From Marthasterias glacialis (Eukaryota > Echinodermata > Asteroidea > Forcipulatida > Asteriidae), in assembly GCA_911728455.2 (NCBI GenBank), contig OU452224.1:6824501-6888500 (forward strand): 64,000 bases of DNA, given 5' to 3'. Both the position numbers and the translations under genes were made by a program. Every line of letters starts with the position of its first letter. The first letter of the stretch is position 1. This document shows positions 48,645 to 60,710 of this stretch, piece after piece. Under the pieces are notes generated by a model. It was not told where the DNA came from and searched no databases. It worked only from the letters and a program-made list of their open reading frames with translations.

Positions 48645-48922
48645 ATTTCACAAAACTAGTCCTAATTAATTTTAGGACTAGTCCTAACTTATGACAAGTC
48701 ATATAAGTTATGACTAGTTACTCATCCTAACTCAAGATAATACTAGGCCTAACACTTTTTGAAATCCACCCCTGGGGTGGATTTCACAAAACTAATCCTA
48801 ACTTAGGACTAGTCCTAACTGATGACAAGTCCTATACTGATGACAAGTCCTATAAAGTAGGACTAGTTACTCATCCTAACTGGAGATGAGACTATTCCCA
48901 GCGCTTTGTGAAATCCACCCCT
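48645..48922. mobile_element. Two adjacent copies of the GTGGATTTCACAAAACTAG MITE
   Basis: The first, 48645-48775, runs GGGGTGGATTTCACAAAACT to TTTTTGAAATCCACCCCT. The second, 48774-48922, repeats GGGGTGGATTTCACAAAACT to TTTGTGAAATCCACCCCTG, with an internal duplication of GATGACAAGTCCTAT. The interior is made of TAGGACTAGTCCTAA-like palindromes. Confidence 0.85.
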
Positions 48923-49915
48923 GTGGTAATTCTGATTCCCAGTGACCCACGTCTGCGACTGAAATCGCAGTGTGGAATACCTCAATGGGCACTTTGTGGA
49001 GACCCGTGCAGTTCCAGCTTGCGGGTTCAAACCTCACTGGAACAGTGGAACACCCTGTCATTGTTTTCTCAAACAATTGTCATTGCTCTAAAGGGCCTAG
49101 TCACTTGAGGCAACTTTTACAGGCAACTTGGAGGCAACCAACTGCAGTGCATGCAAAAAGGAACACTTCGGTAGCACAGGAGTAAGTTTTCTAACTATCC
49201 CCAAGAAAACTGTGCAAACAAATTCAAATGTGAATGCCTTTTGTTCCTGGAGACTGCCTTGAACTGGTTGCCTGGAAGTTGCTTCTTGGACGTGGCCTTA
49301 ATTTTACAAGGCCTACTGTGGAAAACTGCAGCTGGTACCCGCATGACAACAAATATATGTGGGTACAACCATGTTTGCTTCAAGGACGCAAGAACAGGCT
49401 CTTCCAATAATGTATAATATGTACTAAAGTTGCTTTATAGGATTTAACTTTATAAAAGCCATTTGTGAGTTTGATTTGAATAGTGTCTGATTCAGTGACC
49501 CACTTGAGCACAGGTAAATTACAGTGTTTTGAAAATCTCAGACTTATAAGGTAGAATACAGGATTGGTATTCATCAACGTTTGTTTTTTTAATATTAGTA
49601 TCAATCTGAAAGCTTACTGATTATGAAGTTTATACCAGTACCAATCTTCCATAGAAATATTTTTGTCTGAAATACTGTCAAAGTTGAGAAAATAGAATTG
49701 GAAGACCCAAATTTTGAATTTGATTGTAATGATTGAAATTAAGGACAATGTGTTGTTATGCAGAATAATGTAAACGTTTTTTCACTATTTTCTCATGACT
49801 CGGCGGATTGAGCCCAAATTTTCACAGGTTTGTTATTTCTTGTATATATTGAATCACACAAAGTAAGAACACTGCACTATCAGCTTTACCAATCTTATAT
49901 TTTACCTTTAAGACA
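48923..49915. other. Non-coding stretch with a possible diverged element
   Basis: Positions 49088-49140 (GGGCCTAGTCACTTGAGGCA, CAACTTGGAGGCAACC) and 49262-49312 (GGTTGCCTGGAAGTTGC, AAGGCCTA) are loosely inverted and may be the ends of a 220-bp element. The remainder is A/T-rich. Confidence 0.4.
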
Positions 49916-49939
49916 GTGTTGCCGTGTGACATGGCTTCG

Positions 49940-50398
49940 AGCAAGCTTTTGCATAGGCCTTTGTGGCTTAGACAGCTGTGTAGCCGTGAAGCCACTGCAG
50001 CGAAGACCACGTAAGCGCATACGATCAGTGGCGAAGCCACGAGGGCCTTTTCCGACTTGGTTTGCGTTTTGGGGGCGAATTATTTCTAAAGTTTCAAACA
50101 AGTTTCATTTATGCAAATAAAGAAAGTGCTGAAAGGTTAACCAATCACAATGCAGATGAGGTTAATGCCTGCTGACCCCATAGCTTCTGATTGGTTGGGA
50201 CTTTTGCTACCCTGTTAGGGTAGCCAAAATCAAGAAATAAAGAAAAAACATTAGCAATTCTTGACAATTTGGAAAAGGCCCTCTGTCTTCGCCACTTGTT
50301 GTGAGCGCTGACTGAGTCTTCACTCCAGGCGTGTCGCGGCTTCACAGCTGTCTAAGCCACGAAGGTCTTGACGAATGGCTAGCTTTTGCATAGTTACA
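49940..50398. mobile_element. Inverted-repeat element with an inner inverted-repeat element
   Basis: The outer arms are TTGTGGCTTAGACAGCTGTG + TAGCCGTGAAGCC and GGCTTCACAGCTGTCTAAGC + CACGAA (about 49960-49994 and 50337-50363), with AGCTTTTGCATAG on both flanks in the same orientation. The inner pair is CAGTGGCGAAGCCACGAGGG + CCTTTTCC (50029) and GGAAAAGGCCCTCTGTCTTC + GCCACTTG (50271-50298). Confidence 0.72.
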
Positions 50399-50461
50399 CA
50401 GTGATGATGAACACCCATACTCAATGTCCAAGCAAGAGGGTATGGCTCAAGGGCTCCAGGG

Positions 50462-50659
50462 CAGTGGCGTAGCCAGGATTTTTTCAATGGGGGGGGGGGG
50501 GGGGAGGGGGCACACAGGGGCATTGCTTTTCAGTGGGAGGGGGCAGGGACCATGTTTTTAATGAATTACATGTTTCTGGATATTTTTCATGGGGGGGACA
50601 CACCAGGGACTTCATGGGGGGCCACGTGCCCTTAGGCCACCCCCCTGGCTACGCCGCTG
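50462..50659. mobile_element. CAGTGGCGTAGCCAGG MITE with 8-bp target duplication
   Basis: The tips CAGTGGCGTAGCCAGG and CCTGGCTACGCCGCTG are inverted with one mismatch. The flanks CTCCAGGG (50454-50461) and CTCTAGGG (50660-50667) differ by one base, fitting an 8-bp target-site duplication as made by hAT-type transposases. The interior is G-rich. Fragments of this family are at 14213, 15840 and 28438. Confidence 0.85.
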
Positions 50660-50864
50660 CTCTAGGGTCTAGAGGTTGCATGCCAAAGCTTGCCCTGAAC
50701 CATGGGGCTTTTTTCCCAAAAGCTAGGCTTAGGCTGCTGTTCTGGCTTGGAGCTTGGAGCCGGAGCCGGAGCCACTTCCAGAGCTTGGGAAAACCTCCAT
50801 GATGTGGCAAAACTGTTTTTAGTCTGAGGAATTCAAACTTTAACCTTCACTTGTGACCAATGCC

Positions 50865-51385
50865 CAATTTCATAGAGTAGCTAAGCAAAACAACATAATG
50901 CTTACTAGAATAAGTTTACCAGCCAAAATACCATGTTACGTGTACCATCTTTGACTGGTATCCCGCTTATGTTTGCTAAGCAGATAGTGTTTAAGTAATA
51001 TTTTCTGCTTAATCGTCTCTATGGAGCCGCTTAAGCAGAAAATGTAGCTAAGCTCAAAACATTTCTGCTTACTGGAATAAGGTAACCAGTCAGAACACCA
51101 TTCTGCATGTACCATCTGTAAAATCTTTGCTCAGCAGAAAATTGTTAAACATAATTTTGTGCTTAATCAGCTCCACGAAAAATTTGGGCCCAGGGTCCAG
51201 TTTCATAGAGCTGCTTAAGAAAAAAAATATTGCTTAACAATTTTCTGCTGAGCAAGAATGAACAAGATACCGGTCACAAATGGTACATGACATGATATTT
51301 TGGCTGGTAACCTTATTCTGGTAAGCATAATTTTGTTGTGCTGAGCTACTTTCTGTGCTTAAGCAGTTCTATGAAATTGGGACCA
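50865..51385. mobile_element. Three tandem copies of the GGGCCCAATTTCATAG MITE
   Basis: Units are 50865-51023, 51024-51189 and 51190-51385, all in the TAAGCAGAAAAT / CCAGCCAAAATACCAT pattern. The junctions are shared (CTCTATGGAGCCGCTTAAGC near 51020 and TTTGGGCCCAGGGTCCAGTT near 51187). The middle copy has degraded ends. Confidence 0.78.
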
Positions 51386-52577
51386 GACAAGTCATTCGTC
51401 GAGAGATTCAAATTTAACTCGCAAACGACACATGGCCATGTTTTGTGTTCTCACTGTAAATATGATAGTTTTTGAACTCGACTTCCCAGATTTTGACCAG
51501 ATTTCAAGCCCACTCGGAATGTTCTACCTAATTCCTAAGTAAAACGCTCTTATTTTTACTTCGAATTTGGAGTGATGTGCTGTACATAAGCCATTTTGCC
51601 AACAATTAATAAACTGATAATGCGTGTACAAACAACTAGTGTGCCCTGTTCGTGTGTTTCCGAGTTGACGATGCAGTCTACCACTGTTAGTGTTTGTGAA
51701 AATACTGCTACGGGTATATTGACTGTCTTCAATTCAAAGTATAGGGAACAAGTTTGGTACTGTTGGCACAATTACTGATGATATGGTAACTCTCTTTGAA
51801 TCAAGATAAGGTACACTGTTGGTACTATTTGCACGACTGGCACTACAGGTACTAACATCTGCGTGAGTCAAGCTAATATTGGCTAAACTGCTGTTTTGTG
51901 TTAACTCTTTTTGGATCATGATATGAAGCAAACAGCTACAAGTGGAATACTGTATAATCGTTAACACAAAACAGCAGTGGAATACTATTATCGTTGTGTA
52001 TTTAGAAAATATGTACAATTGAAGACAAATTGCTAAGAAGTGATACATTATAAGTAACACAATTGTAGTTGACTTTGAAATTGGGTGCTGGGGGTGGGTG
52101 GGTGGGGGGGGGGTGACTTGAGCATTCGGTGTTGTATATTATCGTTTTCAGAAAGGGGCCTTTTTTTATCCCCGCCCTCTCGGTGGTCAGGTTCTGGTGT
52201 CACAAAACACAGACGCGGTGTGTATAAAAAAAAGTATCAGACGGTCCTCCCTTCCAGCCTCGGGTTGATCGCCACAGGAAGGCCCCCATAGTGTTTGATG
52301 GACAGCTCTCATAAAGATGACATTACACCCTTTTGTCTCGGAAGTGTGAAGACCCTAAATTTGACGGCCCCCGATGAGGGACCGTGTCCGCCCCCGTCCA
52401 TTGTGGTGCCGACACCATCCAGCCCCTCTCACCGTGAAGTGCCAACAAAGACGGGACAAAGACGGCAGGGGATTACACATCCCTCTCCGGTCGGTGTTTT
52501 CGTTGGATCAATGTCGTTGAATCCGACTGCTGGTGCGTTATAGCTTCATCGTAACACAGTTCAGGTGTATGCACGTG
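51386..52577. other. Non-coding stretch with one hairpin
   Basis: CTGCTGTTTTGTGTTAAC at 51888-51905 is exactly inverted at 51960-51977, giving an 18-bp stem. Positions 52090-52120 are G/T-rich. A reading frame at 52295-52543 has no recognisable features. Confidence 0.45.
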
Positions 52578-52586
52578 TATAAAAGG
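52572..52586 (+). promoter_or_regulatory. Candidate TATA promoter with adjacent CACGTG
   Basis: CACGTG at 52572-52577 is directly followed by TATAAAAGG at 52578-52586, the consensus TATA box. About 400 bases downstream (52982/52983) a weak donor, CAG|GTGGGC, occurs. I cannot join this to any exon, so it may be a chance match. Confidence 0.3.
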
Positions 52587-53001
52587 TTGGTAACACCTGT
52601 CACCGTACCCTTCTCGCGCTGGCATAATAGTTAGCCTTATATCAAGCCGTCAATATACGCACTGACAGTCGCTCTTTTCTTGCTACAGCCGAAAACCAAG
52701 ATGACTACTATTTTCTTGTAATGAAGCCGACCGTTGCGCAGCATTCATGAAGAAGTTCTTCGAAGGTTTTCGTTTCTTCCCCTTTGGTTACGGATTGTGA
52801 ATTGTAACTGCCTGAAGAAGTTTTTGTTGCCGAGTTGGTGTTTGAGTGCTATTTAGACTGCCGCTCACAAGGGTATCAGAAGCCGAAGAATTTGGGCACG
52901 AGGTGGCCATGGAGAAACCTACGAAGCAAAAACGATGAAGTCCGTGTCGAATTCGCGATCCCACGCAGGAACCTGACTTCAGGTGGGCGCAGACAACTTT
53001 G

Positions 53002-53002
53002 C

Positions 53003-53035
<33 letters not shown>
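53002..53035 (+). repeat. Poly-A run of about 32 bases
   Basis: The run is uninterrupted and followed by AGACAAACAAAAGACAAAAA. It could be the tail of a retroposed transcript, but I see no target duplication or known sequence upstream. Confidence 0.6.
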
Positions 53036-53037
<2 letters not shown>

Positions 53038-53850
53038 CAAACAAAAGACAAAAATCAAGTAATAAAAGACAAAAACCTATTTAAAAAAAACAATCCAATA
53101 AAGAGGAACAAAACATGACAGGAAAATTTTTTCTCCCAAAAAGTAGGATGCACCAACAATAATAGTAATTTTGTATGCATACCATCAACATTATTGACAC
53201 CGTTTCAGGCGGCTCGAAATGAGTTTACACCCGTTTGTCAATCCCTGTCAACATGGGCTTATTACCACCCCCTCCCCCCGCCCGCTTACCAATTCAATAG
53301 CCCACAAAAAGACAGTCTACATTGTCCATTCATAGAATTAATTGCTTTTTTCGTAAGGAAAACGTCACAACATCACACAGGTGTGCAGCTCTGAAGACTC
53401 GACAAAGAGATCACGATTTATGTCCCCACTCGAATTGTATTCAATTCAAAAGGCTAACATCCGAATAAAGTTGAAAGACAGTCTGCAGTAACGGGGGGAA
53501 AAATAAAGAAGAAAACAAAATTCCAGTCGAAAAATTAAGAAAGATTTAACTGACTAATTTCTTTCTCGAACTTTTGATTCATTAATATTGAACAATATTT
53601 GTATGTATAAAAATCACATCAAGAACCACCACACCAGAAACGTCATCAGATCAACAAAAAATACTGCGAAGTATTTCCTTTACACTTTACGATTGTTTTT
53701 TTTCCCCAACTGCATTCATAGACGGAGAAGGATAAATAAGCAAAACTGTAGTTATTGGACGAAAGGCTTATCAAAGTTACCAGTGGTAAATTAACGATAT
53801 CCGCCCTTGAAAAAAAATGTTCGATATAATGATTTTCCAACACTTAACAC
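53036..53850. other. Non-coding stretch, nothing recognised
   Basis: A/T-rich with no recognised repeat or gene. Confidence 0.4.
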
Positions 53851-54222
53851 GAAAGCCCCAGCTCGACATTGATACAGTGTCTGTAAATGCTTCCATTCTC
53901 TGTGCAAATCAAATTGTAATAAAACCAACCTGTAAAAATGTCAGCTCATTTCGTTGTTTCGTTTGCTCGAAAACGGTAAATATGCATTCAGCCTGTTTGT
54001 ACGTATTCTTTGGCATGAGGTTGGGTTCTCACATGACACGAAAATTAAAGTTGGATCTCATTTCATTTCTTATTCAAAAACGATATCACTTCAGGCAGAA
54101 ATATGTCAAGGAATGTTGTCTACCATCATTATCCATATACATGTACCATGTAGCCTAAAGGTATATGTAAATATGTGAACATTTGTGTTTTTCTTTCTTG
54201 CCAATGTTGAGCAGGGGCTTTT
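53851..54222. mobile_element. MITE with GCCCCAGCTCGACATTG ends, copy 2
   Basis: Ends AAAGCCCCAGCTCGACATTG and CCAATGTTGAGCAGGGGCTT. The interior follows the 29958-30317 copy block by block (AATAAAACCAACCTGTAAAA, GTCAGCTCATTTCGTTGTTT, GTTGGATCTCATTTCATTTC). Confidence 0.88.
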
Positions 54223-57200
54223 ATTGGCACACAAATTTCAGTATACAGTTTCTGTAAGTAGTTGATGTGTTTGCAGTCAAGGTCGTATACCGCAAACGTC
54301 TCCGTTATAATTATTTTAATGTTGAGTATTTTTCCGAATTCGCAAGTTCGAATTCGAAGACTTTCGGTCTCATTGTTATCCGATGATATTTGAAAAGCAA
54401 AACAATGTCTTGCTCAATGTGTTGTCCTTGTATAGCCATTGTTTGTTTATTTATTCATTATTAAGTTGTAAAATGTCGTATTCGGGACAGCTTGCGAAAA
54501 TTCACGACTGACTAAATCGACCTTAATGAAGCAGCAACCATTTTTGTGTGTGGTGCCGCATACACTCTCCAGCGATCTCTGGCAGACAACGGTAAACTCA
54601 GCACCGGGTCTCGAACAGGGTTTAACTTTACACGGACATTCAAATTTGAACAAAAGTCCACAATACGCTGAGACCTTGGCATAGTATACTTCCCCGAGTG
54701 TCACAGAGAGGGCAGCCCTTTCAACAACGACCCACATTTTCATACAAGCAAACATTTTGAAAACCCACCAGCGTGTAAAATCTAGATCAAGTGCAGTTAA
54801 CTTGTTCAGCAAGTTTGCCTTACTATTGATCTAAAAAGACCAAAAGCAAGTGAATGCATAGAGTGCCAAGAATTAAGATTCCCAAGGGCAGATTCCGATT
54901 GGCGTTGCTTTCTGGTTTAATGAATGAAGGTTTGAAGGTGCGTGAATTGCAGAAACCGTCGGGCCTCTCGGCTCTGCGTTTCCGGTGGCACCAGGTACAG
55001 CGAGCCCGCTTGTGAACAACACCCCAAATCAACTTAAATTGAAAGAAAGACACCGAATAAATTCTAGTCATTTTTTTTTGACATTGACGGATGTTATTAT
55101 ACCGGAACGCAAACCCCAAAGTTAAGTTGTACATGTACATTAAATCCGCACAATGGTTGGGTACTGTTGGGAGACACAACATTAATATATATATATATAT
55201 ATTTTTTTATGTTGACAGATGTTTTGGAACCGTAACACAAACATCGAAGATGTAGAACCTCGCAATGGGCATTGGTGTACTGTTGCATTTCCATCAAAAA
55301 CGTTTTAATTACATTAAACAACAAGATTTAAGACGGAGCCCGTTTTCACAAGCAACGTCAATACCAAATCGAAGTAATAGTTCAACAAATTGAAGCTATC
55401 TGTCAAAAGAAATAGCAGATGCGTGAAATTTGGCGCCTGAGGGCGTTTGACCGTGTTGGTTTTGCTCATATTGTGTGAGTTCCATCAGTTCTCGATGGGT
55501 TCCACCACGCTCGAAACCGATGCTGTATACACCTTTAATTGACGGAGACACTCGAACCACTGGATGGGAAGTTCTGTGAATGAACCATATGACGAAGTGA
55601 TAACAACAATGCAGGAGTACTTTAAATCATGGGGTAATTTCACTTTAAATTATGAAGCGAAGTTTTTGAAAGGCGCATGTTTGCGAAATGATTTACTTAG
55701 GAAAACTCAAGGCCAGTACAATATACTCAAAGCTAACAATAGCTTTGCAATTTCAGCAAATTTCAAAGAAAAGTACGTTCACGTCTAGGAACCACTTGGG
55801 GCTAAAATATAAAAAAAAAAAAACGGGCCACGTTTGTTGATCTTTTAAAGGATTTCACGCCAGAAATAGGCCAAATGATCAATTCCCACATTGTTTGCAT
55901 CTTGTAGCGCGACGCTTGCCGAACAAAGCCTGAAAATGGCGAGGGGGAAAAACACCGGTGGCCCCGGCGACTACGGCCGATGGGGCTGAGCTGACGGGGG
56001 GCTCCATTGGTCCCATCAACGGGCTTTCAGTGTGTGCGTACACACCATACATGCCGTCACAAGATTATACGAGCTTCCCTAAAAAGGCTGGCATTGTTCT
56101 GCTGACCTTCTACAAGAAACTGGTTCAAGGATACGGGATACCCGACTCATCTTGCATGTCTTTGGCGAAATATTGGGTTAAGCCCAGGAAAAGAAGCCTA
56201 CGCAAGTTCTTTTCAGTCGGGGCAACAATGGATGAAGGGCCCCGGAACGTTTGCCCCCTCTAGCTATTGAAGCTCAAGCCGAGGGTGAAACTTGGTCTAA
56301 GTGTGCGGCTTTGCTGTAAAGAATTTTTACGTACTCCAGTACCTAGCTTAGATTTCTAATGATGAACAAAATCAGTGCTGTTTTCCTCTTTCGTTGCACA
56401 CGGCAATTTCCTTTTATGACAGGTTATGTGGGCAGTAAGTCTCTTCTAAGCCCGAAGGCACGGTCACCATTTCGCTCAAAGTCGTTTACCGTGCACTTTG
56501 TACCAATAGCCCAGGTTTCATGATGCAGTTGGGCTGTAGACATTTAAAGCTAGGGGCCTAACTGGTTGTTATTTATTCATGGCATGAAAAAAAAATACAC
56601 ACAAAAAAAATGCTGAAATCATTTTTCTGTTGTAGTGGAAAATCGACACATGATCAGCACATTGCGCTTTGCTTGTAATAATACTGAATTGAAATCGGGC
56701 CGAGTTTTGTTCACAATCTGCATACTGGAACTGTTAAAATGGCAAATACAATGTACGAGAGTAATAATGCGAAGTCAACTTATTATGTAACATACAATTT
56801 GGATTCAATTTCGATAAACTGTAATGGACAAAGCGCATCCCACACGAATGGTCAAAGTGTGTGCAGCCTATGTAAACCAACATCAATGATTTTGCTCATT
56901 TTAAGTTGAAAAACTTGATTTACATTTTGTCTGGGGGGAAATTACAAGAGAGCGACTAATATTTAATTTACCATCACACCTTTGTTCGTGTTGATCACGC
57001 GCGCTCAACAAACGTTCACCTCGCCTTACGTTAACCTGAAACGCTGATTGGTTGATGATTATGACGTAAGTCCTTCTCAACCACGCCCACACTTCACTGT
57101 CCCAGATTATCCAAATCCATTTGAATGCAGGGTGTACCTTTGGTAATTACTTCACAAATTAATGACCATGAAAGCTGACATGAGAAGAAGCAACGGAGAG

Positions 57201-58420
57201 CTTTCGAAAATTTGAATCTGAGAAACGATTCTTACACGAATCGTTTCTCACGTAGTGAAAAACATGCAGTTTCAGCGTTTTCGGATCCTTCTGCGTGGAA
57301 ATACACCGCTCCAGATTTGCGCCGATATCTCAAAAACGCTACCATCTTTTGAAACAAAAATTTCACAGGTTTTATGGTATATATCTACAATTAAATGGGA
57401 TTAAAACAAACGTCCGGTTCCAAAAACTAAAGGTATCCCTTGACTTTAAATTTCATTAGTATGATTTTTTTTTAAAGCATTTACTCGACAAACTATGAAG
57501 ATATTGGCTTGTGTTGCAAAGACCCAAGTCATTTAAAATGCCAAATTCAGTTGCCTCTGAACGGTGACAAGTTACGCACAAAACACACATCGGTTACAAG
57601 TTCTATCGTCCGGACACCGAAGAAGCGCCAAAAATATCAACGATTGGCCGTGAAGGAAGTCACAGACTTTCCAACAACTTAGTATTCCAACTGTAAACCA
57701 GTCAGTGGCAGAACACATGTTTCAAACGGCCGACCATAGAAGAAAACAGTCGATGGTTCGATCGTGTCATACCAACAACTGAATACACTAATAAACTCCC
57801 CTGGACTTAGCGTGCTCTTCCAAAAACCAGTGATGTATCATTTTATATATTTTTAAACACCTTTTTACTATCATGACATTCAGCAGAAGAGACTTTTATT
57901 ACATCGTAGGCTAAGCGCATTTTGTGGCATTCTTGATAATGCCCAAACGGTTGTTTTTTTCAATGACACTGCGCACTTAAACGAGACTTGTGTTTGCCAT
58001 CTGTCAATTTGTGTGATATTAAAATGTCTTGACTGCGCCACAGCACTTGACACAGATTCACAGCTTTTGAACACAATCTGATCTGACATGAGCTTGATAC
58101 ATTGAATGCAGTACTTTCAGCTGCAAGCTGGAAGGAAAACAAGCGACAAAGGGGGTATAAATGAGGGGTTTTGAAGTTTAAGGAACGTTCCGGGAGTGCA
58201 CTCCCCCACTCCGGGCAGGGTGAAAAGGTCGCCCGGCAAAACGGCTGCAGGTACGGTCTGCTGTCGTCTCGATCCCTGTCACCGGCAGTGTGCTTCGATA
58301 AAAATAACAGATATTCTAAAAATGGTATCCCCCAACACGGTATGGCGGGAGATTCTGTGTGTCCCCCACCCGGACCGAATTGCCTGGGTTGTCTAGGAAA
58401 TTGTGTATCCCGAGACATAT
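54223..58420. other. Long stretch without a recognised gene
   Basis: A (TA)n run is at 55184-55202, and a 13-bp stem GAGAAACGATTCT / CGAATCGTTTCTC at about 57220-57250. Minus-strand frame 54447-54812 (121 codons) and plus-strand frame 55958-56263 (101 codons) are open but show no domain, no splice context and no second copy, so I do not call them genes. Confidence 0.4.
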
Positions 58421-58456
58421 CCTTTTTTTTTTTTTTTTTTTTGGGGGGGGGGGGGG
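58421..58456. repeat. T run followed by G run
   Basis: About 20 T followed by about 14 G. Homopolymer junction, non-coding and likely polymorphic. Confidence 0.7.
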
Positions 58457-60070
58457 AGGGACAAACTCCCATGGGGAGAAAATCCTCCTAGGCAAGGGAA
58501 AGGGGCATGTTCTCTTGGTATAATCTGTCTGGCCGGACCGCTGGGCGGTGGGAGGGGTGCACAGAATTACCCACAACAACGGCATTATGCACTTTATTTA
58601 TATTTATTCCCCCGGTAGATTAAAATTGTCTGTATAGGTAATGTTTGCTATGCTGGTTGGTTTATGTCTATGAAGGTGTTGTTTTACGAGTGATGGGGTT
58701 ATTATGTGAACCCACTCGTATTATTTGCCGAAATAACCCCGGGCAGCTTGAGCAATTTTTATGTCGAAGACCGTTTCTGTCTTATAGCGTGACTTATGAG
58801 GGCGCTATCTCTGTAGCGTCTCTGTTTCCTTGTTTTTTGGACCTTATTCCAACCGGTCAGCATAGGCCTTCCCTGTCTAATCTATGAATATCATCACTTT
58901 ATTTACCCTCGCATTACATAATAATAATTTGAAATCCACACATTCATGAGGTGGTCTTGGCTATTTTTCAGCCACGCGTATGTACGTGTATTATATGGCT
59001 TTTGCATTTTGTTGTGCTATCACCGACACCAACTATTCGTTAAAAACTGTTATAATTTTAAGTGTGGCGTTGAAGAAGCCCAGGTAATTTTTCTGTCAGC
59101 GACCAATGGGTGGAAACCAGCAAATCGGGGTGTGACTTGTCGTTTGCTGGGGAGTGGGGTCTGTAGTTGCAGTGCCTGTGTCTTGTTCATTATCACGCCC
59201 AGAACCGCCTCATGCCTGGTACTCGCACGGCGCTCAATGCACGCAGACAGTTCAAATTTCCAGTTACGATTCTCGCTTCTCCCCCTTTCTTCATTACTGG
59301 GCAATTACGTTGCAATTACCGAATCTAATCATGTAAAAAGGATAAGTGGGGGGAAACAAGGCACACAAACGTCACCCATTGTGCCACTGATAACCATCAG
59401 TAGTTCCCAGCTACGATTTTTTTTAATGACGCAATGAAACGGAAAAACGTAATTGTAAGCCCACTTCAACCAAGCCGTAATCAACACACCCATAACGAGA
59501 GCTGAACATTACCTCGTTGGTGCTCACCGAAAACCTTGGCTTTTTGAGGCAGGAGCGTGTTGTGGGCTTGCTCTAAGCTTATTGGATTTGGAAGTTTGGA
59601 TGGTTAATTTGGTTATGATTTGCAGCAATTCAGAGTCAATTTGTAACAAAAGGTAGCCATTTGAACGTCCTGAAAAGAAGAGGAAACCATATGAAGATGG
59701 TCGTGGTTCTGCATCGACTTCAACCCCTTCTTCAAATCTGCACATAATGACTTACCACTACTAATTTTTGGTCTTGAAATTTACTCGACTGTCACATACC
59801 CAAAAGTCCACTGAAATCTCACATGTAGGCCTAGTACATAGCCGCGAGCGAAAAGCTAACGAACTTAAAAAACAAATTAACTAAACCGATGCTGGATTAA
59901 CAGGCACCTTTCAAAGGGTTAAAATCTCTTAAAATTTCTGCTGTTTGGAATTGCTCCTTATCATTTTTAAGAGTTGTTCATGCAATAAAACACATATAGT
60001 GTGTTGTAAGTAGTGAGTAGTGATTCGAAAAACATACATCTTGCATTTGGGAATAAAACTAGCGGAGCCA
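58457..60070. other. Non-coding stretch, nothing recognised
   Basis: No dispersed element or gene is recognised. The frames present are short and unrelated to known families as far as I can tell. Confidence 0.4.
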
Positions 60071-60080
60071 CATTATACAC

Positions 60081-60130
60081 GGTCCGCCATTTTGTGGAGT
60101 CAAACATTTGATTCTACAAAATGGCGGACC
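60081..60130. repeat. Hairpin with GGTCCGCCATTTTGT arms
   Basis: GGTCCGCCATTTTGT (about 60081) and ACAAAATGGCGGACC (about 60116) form a perfect 15-bp stem with a roughly 20-base loop that contains another dyad (TCAAACATTTGA). Perhaps the tip of a small MITE. Confidence 0.7.
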
Positions 60131-60303
60131 TTGTTCTGTCACGAAATTAAACATAACCACACAATTTCAAGGGATATTTATGTGAATCAGTATATCTTAC
60201 TTTTAAGATATCTTTCCAACCATATTCATATCATAACTAGCCCTTTTTATAACCCAAAAGCGCCCAGTCATAAGGCAACATGCCCCTTTAATAATGAACA
60301 CAA

Positions 60304-60596
60304 TGGGCCAATTTCATGGAGCAGCTTAAGCAGAAAATAACAACTTTCTGCTGAGCAAACCTTAGCGCGAAACCAGTCACTAATGGCTTCTTTTTGGCAT
60401 GCCATTTTTGCTGATACAACCTTATTCTGGTAGGCAAATTTGTTTCGTGCTTAGTTACTTTTTGTGTTGAAGCGGCTGTATGTCGCTGCTTACCGTGGTA
60501 TTCTGGGCTTAGGTCTCCGCGCTTTAAGGGCACCGTCCATAGCGCAGAACTCTGTGGTCAGCAGTGCCATTATGAAATTGGGCCAGCTGCTTTGAA
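60304..60596. mobile_element. GGGCCAATTTCATGG MITE with an inner MITE near its right end
   Basis: Ends ATGGGCCAATTTCATGGAGC and CATTATGAAATTGGGCCAGC. Between 60484 and 60570 lies a block (GCTGCTTACCGTGGTATTCT...AGAACTCTGTGGTCAGCAGT) that matches the separate element at 13103-13222, suggesting a nested insertion or a fused family. Confidence 0.65.
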
Positions 60597-60710
60597 ATAA
60601 AAAGGAATACGGTGGCCGCAGTGTAGGACAAACTCCTACAGACCTTTTTTCCTGCAAGGCCATGGCCGGGCCGTAGTTTCTATGCCAAAGTGTGGTTGGT
60701 GGACTGTACA

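Noticed and set aside
54447..54812. 121-codon minus-strand frame with several cysteines
   Set aside because: No recognisable domain, no signal peptide, no splice or promoter context and no paralogue in the window. The length is within chance expectation for 64 kb.
55958..56263. 101-codon plus-strand frame with MAPATTADGAEL-like start
   Set aside because: The apparent start is not an ATG, and no family or flanking exon signals are recognised.
57960..58472. 170-codon minus-strand frame
   Set aside because: It begins in the C/A homopolymer complementary to the T/G run at 58421-58456 and has no recognised domain.
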